Below, one piece after another: positions 19,485 to 26,292 of a DNA stretch of 26,292 nt (within the stretch, counting starts at the first letter, position 1; each line of letters opens with the position of its first letter). The notes under the pieces are model-generated. The model was not told the DNA's origin, did no database searches, and was given only the letters and a program-made list of their open reading frames with translations. This stretch comes from Pleurobrachia bachei (taxonomy: Eukaryota > Ctenophora > Tentaculata > Cydippida > Pleurobrachiidae): NCBI GenBank assembly GCA_000695325.1, contig AVPN01000174.1, positions 1 to 26,292 of the forward strand. Reading direction: 5' to 3'. Made by a program: the position numbers and the translations under genes.

Positions 19485-19991
19485 CTTTTTCCTTATTACC
19501 AATCATATCAATGAGATAGTGGCAGTTGGAGAATTAGAAAGAAGCTGAATACCCAAACCCATAAATATAGCTGTATCATTTCGTTGGAATACAAAAACCC
19601 AACAACATTTCCCAATTACAGGCAGTTTGGTTACTACACAGAGTTTGGATTTGATGGTTATGTTGTTCCCATGGAGAAGACAAGGGTGAGTCACATTTTG
19701 TAATCTAAACCTTGAGTTGCCTGACACCGTCTTCCGCGCTCCAGAACAATTCAATTTAAACCAAAATTCTAAAGGTTTGTCCTTTTCTTGGATGTCTAAA
19801 ATCACGCACCTCTTCCCCTCTAGTTCTACAAGGAAGACCTCTTCGGACTCCGGACACTAGCCCAAAGTGATAGAGTGGTTCGGTGCACTTATGACGGGAT
19901 AAACCATCTTCAGTTTAGAGACCACCAGGGGATGCTGGAAACGTGTGTTCTTCCCGCCATTTCGGGCATGGTGAAGGAGCTGTCTGGTTGA
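18222..19991 (+). CDS. PPT2: Lysosomal palmitoyl-protein thioesterase, PPT2-like, complete
   Basis: Exons 18222-18380, 18651-18767, 18951-19164, 19280-19451, 19622-19685, 19824-19991 give 297 residues, close to the usual PPT2 length of about 300. A hydrophobic leader (MLLFVLCALFGPVVAKG) predicts secretion or lysosomal targeting. The alpha/beta-hydrolase landmarks are an HMHG oxyanion segment (H23-G26), nucleophile elbow GYSQGG with S91, LVLIGGP before the acid loop, PWQST, and catalytic H270 in DGINH. ISLASPQ, DPTHYE and FGLRTL are also PPT2-like. The family removes acyl groups from thioesters in lysosomes. The acid loop reads G-E-D-V-I-D, with Glu at the position where I expect the catalytic Asp and Asp one residue later. 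N197-F-S is a potential N-glycosylation site. Confidence 0.92.
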
Positions 19992-20107
19992 TTTTATTTT
20001 AATTGTTGTCATTATGAAATAACGTGTATTTAGTGTTTTTTGATTGTTGGCATAGAGAATTTGGGATCATTCAAACCAAGGTGGGGGAGGGGTGTGTAAC
20101 ATGTCGA

Positions 20108-20161
20108 TATGGTGGCGCCATTCCCCATTTGATTCTCAGATAGGGTCGCGGCGCCAGACAG
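20108..20161. mobile_element. Short inverted-repeat element, reverse orientation
   Basis: Reads TATGGTGGCGCCATTCCCCA to GGCGCCAGACAG, the reverse of the elements at 21170 and 24316. Borders are degraded. Confidence 0.55.
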
Positions 20162-20192
20162 TAACATCATGTTGAGTATCGACACATGAAAG

Positions 20193-20235
20193 CTGTCTGG
20201 CGACACCGACCAGATCTAAGCCAGACACTAGACAG
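20193..20235. mobile_element. Truncated short inverted-repeat element
   Basis: Begins CTGTCTGGCGACACCGACC like the family head and ends GCCAGAC-acta-GACAG, but lacks the usual right half. Confidence 0.4.
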
Positions 20236-20463
20236 TTCAAAAAGCGGAAGTGCCGGCCTGCTGACTCCGGGGGTTGAGCTCCCACGCACCCAATGTGCTG
20301 GCCACATTGTGCAAGCAAAATCAACACTCTCTGGCACATTTCCGGTAGTATCTGTTACTTGTTTTGAGCTTTACACTTAGTAGTAGCTAACTGCTGAACC
20401 AATAAAATCAGTTGTTTGAGGAGGGTGCGGTCCCAGTAATATCGGTAGTTTGAAGGGTTGAAA

Positions 20464-21512
20464 ATGCCGGAGTCAATTGATCGTAATGTGGATGATGGAA
20501 AACTAACAAGGGAAGATTTCTATACTACTAGGGATCTAACTTCTGATTATTTCCAAGTCGTCCGAGAGGTAAGGGTTTCTAATTGCCTTCTTCATCTACC
20601 ACGAGTCTGTAATACCCGCACCAGACAAATAGCCCAGAAGTCAGAACATTCAGCAGTATCCAAAATGACCATTCCCCAGAAAATTAAATATCACCCAAAC
20701 ACATAACCCAAACTTCACCCCCTCCCCACAGAAAAGTAGGCCTGTATGGTGTCGGATCCAATGGTTCCTAGTAACCCTGGGATTCCTGGGAGTCACTGCC
20801 TACATGGTGTATAACCTCCTGACGAACTACCTAAAGTTCGAGTCGTATGATAGTGTCTCAGTACAATGGGTCAGCTCCCTCGCTCTCCCTGCTAGTAAGT
20901 TACAGCTGCTATTGTTTTTCTGTTGGTAATGAAATGAAATTGCCCCTCAACGCGAGCGTTACCACTTTGCAGCGTAATAGCCTGGGTGGCTTCGTAACCA
21001 AGTCTGAGAAGATATTGACAAGCTAGAATATTCGATGTGAAGTATGTTCTCTCTTTTCTATCCCTTTGATCTCTCCATCTTTTTACAGTAACGATATGCA
21101 ATGTGAACCCCATGAATTATAACCAACTAAAAGCAAACTACAAAGCGGATACAGTAAGTGGTTCGGGTTCTGTCTGGCGCCGCCGACCCCATCTGATCGC
21201 ATTGAGAATGGGGTATGGCGCCATCATACAGTTCGGGTTTAGAAATAATCTTTCATTCGTAAATCGAGGTGTAGAACCTGTCAGAGCATTGGCCTGACCC
21301 TATTTTCATTTCACACGAGAACTGTGGTCAGAGCATTGGCCTGACAGTGTCGAACTCGATCTGTATTATACCTACAAGCAACTGAAAATGCTACTCGAAT
21401 GTGTATTACCGAGCCCTCTTTCTTCATTCACTAACAACCATTTTTTTTCAGCTGACCGATTTTCTAGAGTTGTCTGCCGAAATTGCAAAATACTCAGGTG
21501 AAAATCTGAGCT
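20464..21512 (+). pseudogene. Tandem-duplicated 5' part of the DEG/ENaC gene, copy 1 (exons 1-3 and part of 4)
   Basis: Exons 20464-20568, 20732-20894, 21089-21153 and the start of exon 4 at 21452. The unit is 1049 bp and is repeated immediately at 21513-22561 with one synonymous C/T difference seen (20839 versus 21888). Exon 4 is cut and runs straight into the second start codon; reading through gives a TGA at 21527-21529 and a 136-residue product containing only the first membrane segment. The upstream promoter lies only before this copy, so these exons may be the ones used, joined to exon 4 at 22501. The entry is labelled pseudogene only because the duplicate is incomplete. Confidence 0.8.
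21170..21231. mobile_element. 62-bp inverted-repeat element with 8-bp target duplication (channel intron 3, copy 1)
   Basis: Runs from CTGTCTGGCGCCGCCGACCC to GGGGTATGGCGCCATCATAC-AG. It is flanked on both sides by ttcgggtt, a perfect 8-bp target duplication. The ends form an imperfect inverted repeat of about 27 bp. Confidence 0.75.
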
Positions 21513-22561
21513 ATGCCGGAGTCAATTGATCGTAATGTGGATGATGGAAAACTAACAAGGGAAGATTTCTATACTACTAGGGATCTAACTTCTGATTATT
21601 TCCAAGTCGTCCGAGAGGTAAGGGTTTCTAATTGCCTTCTTCATCTACCACGAGTCTGTAATACCCGCACCAGACAAATAGCCCAGAAGTCAGAACATTC
21701 AGCAGTATCCAAAATGACCATTCCCCAGAAAATTAAATATCACCCAAACACATAACCCAAACTTCACCCCCTCCCCACAGAAAAGTAGGCCTGTATGGTG
21801 TCGGATCCAATGGTTCCTAGTAACCCTGGGATTCCTGGGAGTCACTGCCTACATGGTGTATAACCTCCTGACGAACTACCTAAAGTTTGAGTCGTATGAT
21901 AGTGTCTCAGTACAATGGGTCAGCTCCCTCGCTCTCCCTGCTAGTAAGTTACAGCTGCTATTGTTTTTCTGTTGGTAATGAAATGAAATTGCCCCTCAAC
22001 GCGAGCGTTACCACTTTGCAGCGTAATAGCCTGGGTGGCTTCGTAACCAAGTCTGAGAAGATATTGACAAGCTAGAATATTCGATGTGAAGTATGTTCTC
22101 TCTTTTCTATCCCTTTGATCTCTCCATCTTTTTACAGTAACGATATGCAATGTGAACCCCATGAATTATAACCAACTAAAAGCAAACTACAAAGCGGATA
22201 CAGTAAGTGGTTCGGGTTCTGTCTGGCGCCGCCGACCCCATCTGATCGCATTGAGAATGGGGTATGGCGCCATCATACAGTTCGGGTTTAGAAATAATCT
22301 TTCATTCGTAAATCGAGGTGTAGAACCTGTCAGAGCATTGGCCTGACCCTATTTTCATTTCACACGAGAACTGTGGTCAGAGCATTGGCCTGACAGTGTC
22401 GAACTCGATCTGTATTATACCTACAAGCAACTGAAAATGCTACTCGAATGTGTATTACCGAGCCCTCTTTCTTCATTCACTAACAACCATTTTTTTTCAG
22501 CTGACCGATTTTCTAGAGTTGTCTGCCGAAATTGCAAAATACTCAGGTGAAAATCTGAGCT
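21513..22561. repeat. Tandem duplication of the channel 5' region, copy 2 (1049 bp)
   Basis: Begins exactly at the ATG, with 2-bp (at) microhomology at the junction, and differs from copy 1 by one observed base. It runs uninterrupted into the rest of exon 4. Confidence 0.96.
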
Positions 22562-25426
22562 ATTTTACTCTAGACGAACAAGTTGACGATATGGAAAGTA
22601 TTGACGAAGAATTCATGTCGGGAGACGCGGACGTGTTTAGGGATAATAATTACGAGATGGAAGATCTTTTGGTTGGAATGAAGATTGATCATCCTGTTTT
22701 CACGTTAGTCTCTCATGCCCATATATGGGCAAACATAGTGTCCTCTAGGTTATCCTGAAAAATGAAAATACCCGCGCCGTCACCTCTCTACGCGGGCTTC
22801 GTTTTTTTGGCACGCTACTGGCGCGAGTTGAATTGAAATTGGGTGATTCCGTCACCAATGGGTTTATCCCCAGGTTTATGCATACCCCCTAATCAGGAAC
22901 TGACCGAAACAAGTAAACAACCAATCAGAGCTCGTTATTTAGATCACGTGACTGGTAATCAGCCAATCAGGGTCCAGTATTTCCTGATTTGGTTGGTTCC
23001 TACCCCTAATATTTATCATCTAGGTTTGCGGGAAAGTGGATGAGTAAGGACAAGATATCAATGACGTACCATCAACTGGGCCACTGTATGGAAATTAATA
23101 ATGATGAGAGTATGATTCAAACTGTAGGTAAGATGAGACAGAATCAAATAAAATCAAAACCCGATTGATACACAAAACTGATCAATATTTACACTATACA
23201 AATACTATATATTCCATTAATTAATTAATAATTTAATTAGCTGGATATAAAGGAGGATTTACAATAGACCTGGATGTAAAATCTGATACATACTTGCCCA
23301 CCACGGTATGTACAATTGGTTTTTGTAATTTGTTACATATTTTGAATTTTGTTGGGCCTCATTATCTTATACTTTCAATTTCTACTAATCATTTCACTAA
23401 TCATCACTAATTGCACCTCTTTCCAGTCACAAAAAGGCTTCAAAGTGTATCTGAGGTCGTTGAATGAAACGGTTGTTCTTGATAAAGACGGCATTCTGAT
23501 AACACCCGGAAGCGAGAGCATGATCTCACTGGAAAAACATAAGGTGAGCGAATTGGGACAGCTAAAAACCACCTTGAGTTCTCCATCAACATATGGCGGC
23601 GCCATACCCCATTTGATTCTATAGTGTAGCGCACGCTCAGCATCTAAAGATGATCAAGCTGCTATACATTTTACTACAGACTACCAAAAACTAACCCCAA
23701 CAGGTAGAAAGGTTAAAGCCTCGCTACGGAACATGTCAAAACGAGTCCAGTATCTTTAGCAAAGGAACGGTCGAGACAACTAGAGAGTGTCTTCAGTCTA
23801 TATGGTTGAATATCAGTGCGGAGTACTGTAGTTGTGTTCCTTGGTTCCTTATTGACAAGTAAGTGAAGGGGGATATGGTATGAAGTTGTTGCGTGTGGAG
23901 AGGGAGGTTTTTCTCCCCTTACTCAACAATATCGATTGGTAAGGAGGGATGTGAAAGAAGGAATTGGAAAACAAAAGCTCGAACTTTTATTTTCCAATTC
24001 TGATCTGGACTATTTGGATGCTGAGAATTGAACGATCCATATATCCTATTGAAGTTTATACCAATTTTAGGCTGGAAGAACTGGGTAGAAAAGAGGAGAT
24101 AGCGAAATGGATTAAAGTTGCACTGGACGACGGGGAGCCCTTTAATTGGACTGCATATGATTTGGGAGAAATGGATCAGGACGAGTACATGTGTGGTTAT
24201 ACTACTTATTCCCTCTGTGAAGCTTACGTTATGGGTAAATTTGAGTTTTCATTTATTTTTGGTGGCCTGCGGAGGGGGGGGGAGAGGTTTGCGTCTGTTT
24301 GAACTCCTGCTAGAACTGTCTGGCACCGCTGACCCCATCTGAGCGCACTGTCAAATGGGGTATAGCACCGCCATACAGTACTAGATTGAATCACCCTTCT
24401 TCGTGTCGGTTCTAGTACAATCCAACCGGTTCAAAACCACCTCCAATTTCCAGATAAGTTTAATAACGCAACTTGGCTAGCTTCCTCCCCCTACAAAACA
24501 GTGTGTCAGGAACCATGCAAATATTACAGATACCAGCATTCACTGGATTATAGTGACGTAAGTGTACAAATTAAAAGGGCCTAAACCCCCAAATTTTATT
24601 TATTTATTTAGAACACTCCATCGTTAAAAGCATGCTATCGGAGTCCCGAAAACATATGAACACGTTACACGGACCCCAGGTTTTAAGTTTAACTTGGACA
24701 TTGCTGAAAATAATCACAATCTAGTAATCACCAAATAATACCCTGCAGTTCCCTGTAAGCGAGGAGTACTTCAACACAATGATGGGAGATTTTGATAAGA
24801 GCTATACTTATGTTACTAAAAACTTTGCAAGGTAAATGTCTAATTCAAAAAACTCATAAATGTGTCATTTGACATGTTTAGAAATCAGAGTTTGTTGTTG
24901 TTTTTTTTGAAGAGCTAAACATTTCTGTTTTTTAGGTTACACATATTTTACGAAGATCTAAAGTTAACGACTATAACCCAAAGTGCATCATACGAGATAT
25001 TCAACTTTATAGGTGAGTGGTTACTGATTACTGATAAATAACTTGATCTGTGAAGAGATACTGACGAGAGATCGAAACATTTCGATTTGATGAACAATAA
25101 CATTAAACAGTGCCGGTTGTTTCTGGCTATAAGTAATTCAGTAACCTAATAATTTCATTATTTCAGCTGAACTTGGAGGACTGGTTGATCTTATGATCGG
25201 ATTCTCATTCTTTACTTGTTTCCAACTTCTGGAGATTTTCATTGCTTATGTGATATTTCGGTGTTGCAAAAGGGGACCACCACCTCCCCCAAGACCAAGA
25301 GACCCAGAGAGGGCCGGGCCCCCGCCCCCTGGGGGAAGGAGACCAAGAGCAGGGGATATTGAACTGCATAGAAGTGACAATGGAATTATGAGAAGTCCGA
25401 CTGGGTTCCTTGGGTTTAAATTTTAA
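21513..25426 (+). CDS. DEG/ENaC family amiloride-type sodium channel subunit
   Basis: Exons 21513-21617, 21781-21943, 22138-22202, 22501-22703, 23024-23127, 23241-23305, 23427-23543, 23704-23858, 24071-24234, 24454-24557, 24749-24831, 24936-25012, 25167-25426, all phase-compatible, give 554 residues. TM1 is at about 46-67, followed by LPAITICNVNPMN, the post-TM1 family signature. The extracellular region has an acidic insert (about 110-155), GHCMEIN, RYGTC, ECLQ to YCSCVPW, and CQEPCKYYRY cysteine motifs. TM2 carries LGGLVDLMIGFSFF with G480-F-S482 as the G-x-S selectivity filter, then a short tail with PPPPPRPR and PPPPGG. Subunits trimerise into cation channels. The N-terminal His-Gly gating motif is not seen (TSDYFQVV instead). 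The exon 4 donor is GTTAGT. Exons 1-3 exist twice; see 20464-21512. Confidence 0.94.
22219..22280. mobile_element. 62-bp inverted-repeat element (channel intron 3, copy 2)
   Basis: Duplicate of 21170-21231 carried along by the tandem duplication, with the same ttcgggtt flanks. Confidence 0.75.
22771..22808 (+). other. GC-rich hairpin followed by a T-run in channel intron 4
   Basis: CCCGCG (22771-22776) pairs with CGCGGG (22791-22796) across a 14-nt loop, followed by seven T at 22802-22808. The shape resembles a structured RNA end with a polymerase III stop. No internal A/B boxes were recognised. Confidence 0.3.
22921..22970. promoter_or_regulatory. CCAATCAG/CACGTG cluster in channel intron 4
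   Basis: CCAATCAG at 22921-22928 and 22963-22970 flank TCACGTGA at 22944-22951. The composition is promoter-like within a long intron. Confidence 0.3.
23590..23640. mobile_element. Partial short inverted-repeat element in channel intron 7
   Basis: ATATGGCGGCGCCATACCCC followed by atttga matches one end of the 62-bp family in reverse orientation. The other end is not recognisable. Confidence 0.45.
24316..24378. mobile_element. 63-bp inverted-repeat element in channel intron 9
   Basis: CTGTCTGGCACCGCTGACCC to ATAGCACCGCCATACAG, same family as 21170-21231. The flanking octamers (tgctagaa and tactagat) match at 6 of 8 positions, consistent with a decayed target duplication. Confidence 0.65.
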
Positions 25427-25753
25427 GTTATGTTGCTGTTAAATCATATTTATTGAACTCTCTGACAAAATTAATTATGAGTTAAGCGTATTATTAAGTG
25501 TAACTGAATTTAAAAACAAAGCAAGCTAAAAACGGGTCAAAACACAAAAATTCAAAAATCTGGAACAACTCAAATTGCTGCCGCACTCGATTCTGCTTCA
25601 AGTTCCACGCGCGGATTACGGCGCGCAAATAAAATTTGTCTCGCGCGCATGATTCAGCTATTCCAAGTTGAAAAGTCGCGTTGGATGAAAGTGTGTAAGG
25701 ATCTGGCGCTTGGACGCTCTTCAGTTTCCAACTTCTCTATTTGGCTGTTATCG
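25427..25753 (+). promoter_or_regulatory. Channel 3' region and RPSA promoter/leader exon
   Basis: Includes an AATAAA within gcaaataaaatt (about 25627-25634) as a possible channel poly(A) signal, and GC-rich segments (cgcgcgg, ggcgcgc, ctcgcgcgc) suited to a housekeeping promoter. A leader exon probably ends at 25753 (ttatcg then gtacgt) and joins an acceptor ending at 25951. Pyrimidine stretches near 25715-25740 are compatible with a TOP-type start, but the start site is not determined. Confidence 0.4.
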
Positions 25754-25981
25754 GTACGTTACACCTCCCATTCTCATTGATTTGTCTTTTAAATATGTTT
25801 AAATAATTTATAAACCCGAATCACTGCTCCTTCAAGATTTCTAGGGCACACTTATGTAATTGTCAACTCTAAAAGTGTGTCCTGGTCATCGGAAATAGTG
25901 TCACAAACCTAATCCCAATCTTTGCATTACCTAATATATCCCATCTCTCAGGTTGTCCCGTTGCTTTTAAAACAACTCAAC

Positions 25982-26080
25982 ATGTCCGGAGGTCTACCCT
26001 GTCTTGCTTTAGTTAAAGAGGACGTGCACAAGATGCTCGCTGCCTCATCTCACCTCGGTGCTGCCAACTGTACTTTCCAG
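25982..26080 (+). CDS. RPSA: 40S ribosomal protein SA (laminin receptor), first coding exon
   Basis: The exon reads MSGGLPCLALVKEDVHKML then AASSHLGAANCTFQ, 33 residues, ending in phase 0 at TTCCAG/gtatgt. It matches the conserved uS2/RPSA N-terminus (MSGG-L-x-L-x-x-x-D-V-x-K-x-L-A-A-x-x-H-L-G-x-x-N-x-x-F-Q). RPSA is a small-subunit protein needed for 40S maturation. The acceptor at 25951 and the 30-nt leader before the ATG fit a 5'-UTR intron. The next exon is expected to begin near a MEQY-type motif, which is not in the window. The sequence after the AG at 26273 (F-I-D-L-D-L) does not match the family, so the intron probably continues past the edge. Confidence 0.88.
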
Positions 26081-26292
26081 GTATGTGTTTCTAATGTATT
26101 TCTATGTCAACCCCCTAGCCTTGCCAGACCGTCTCTTACATTAAAACACACCCCCCTCCCTCTAAGCACATCAATTTACAAATTCTCCTCCTTTAAATTT
26201 TACAACTTAGGGGACTAGCTTTTAAGATCTTAGCATTGTAGGGATATCCTAATATCTAAATCTTTCAAAACAGTTCATTGATCTGGATTTAA
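26081..26292 (+). other. RPSA intron 1 (coding), running off the window
   Basis: Pyrimidine- and AT-rich sequence with no family-matching exon. I see no recognisable snoRNA boxes, although ribosomal protein introns often host such RNAs. Confidence 0.5.

Larger units (their letters stand above)
19992..20463. other. Intergenic region between the thioesterase and channel genes
   Basis: Holds two short inverted-repeat elements (20108-20161 and 20193-20235) and a combined ccAATAAA at about 20398-20406, which could serve as the thioesterase poly(A) signal. This is the only promoter space directly upstream of the channel start codon. No TATA box was recognised. Confidence 0.4.

Noticed and set aside
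22771-22808. Bacterial-type intrinsic terminator
   Set aside because: It lies in an intron of a eukaryotic gene; the shape alone does not support that role.
26274-26292. Second coding exon of RPSA
   Set aside because: Although an AG precedes it, the reading F-I-D-L-D-L does not match the conserved RPSA continuation, and the frame is too short to judge.

Overview
The window is nuclear DNA from a metazoan. All confidently recognised genes contain spliceosomal introns (GT-AG, mostly 80-330 nt) and encode animal protein types: a PIM-like kinase fold, a PPT2-type lysosomal thioesterase, a DEG/ENaC sodium channel and ribosomal protein SA. The compact intron-rich genes, high (GA)n/(CT)n microsatellite load and many short non-autonomous transposons suit a marine invertebrate, perhaps a sponge or other early-branching animal. 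The species-level guess is inference only.

Left half (1 to about 13.8 kb): this is almost entirely a duplicated, gene-poor unit of about 6 kb, here split into halves A and B. The order is A1 (1-3255), a transposon-like left arm (3256-3486), a 180-bp repeat M1 (3487-3666), A2 joined without interruption to B1 (3667-9770), a second M2 (9771-9952), a right arm (9953-10227), then B2 (10228 to about 13614). The outer copy A1/B2 is therefore interrupted by a 6.97-kb insertion flanked by an 8-bp direct repeat (atacgttg), and that insertion carries a complete second copy of the unit. The uninterrupted empty site is seen inside the inner copy at 6993-7000. One exon in this region is clearly under selection: a 61-codon minus-strand exon, in both copies, with 13 nucleotide differences that are all synonymous. 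The unit also holds two promoter-like regions (E-box/CRE/(GA)n/TATA in A; CCAAT and TTCCG array plus TATA in B) and a 162-bp block that is identical between B1 and B2. A 576-bp G-run-ended transposon (11800-12375, containing a 3-N gap) is inserted only in B2.

Right half (14.1-26.3 kb): four plus-strand genes. (1) A PIM-like pseudokinase (14217-15818, possibly to 15908). (2) A PPT2-like thioesterase, complete at 18222-19991, preceded by a near-identical head-to-tail partial copy carrying only exons 1-4. (3) A DEG/ENaC channel of 13 exons ending at 25426; its first three exons and part of exon 4 are duplicated head-to-tail (20464-21512 and 21513-22561), with the break exactly at the start codon. 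(4) The first coding exon of RPSA, running off the right edge. A family of about 62-bp inverted-repeat elements is scattered through the channel locus; one copy has a perfect 8-bp target duplication.

The four genes do not form an obvious pathway. The notable biology is structural: a repeat unit nested inside itself, two recent partial gene duplications (or assembly duplications) within 6 kb, several non-autonomous element families, a pseudokinase, and a deeply constrained unknown exon hidden in apparently non-coding repeat DNA. All comparisons were made by eye.
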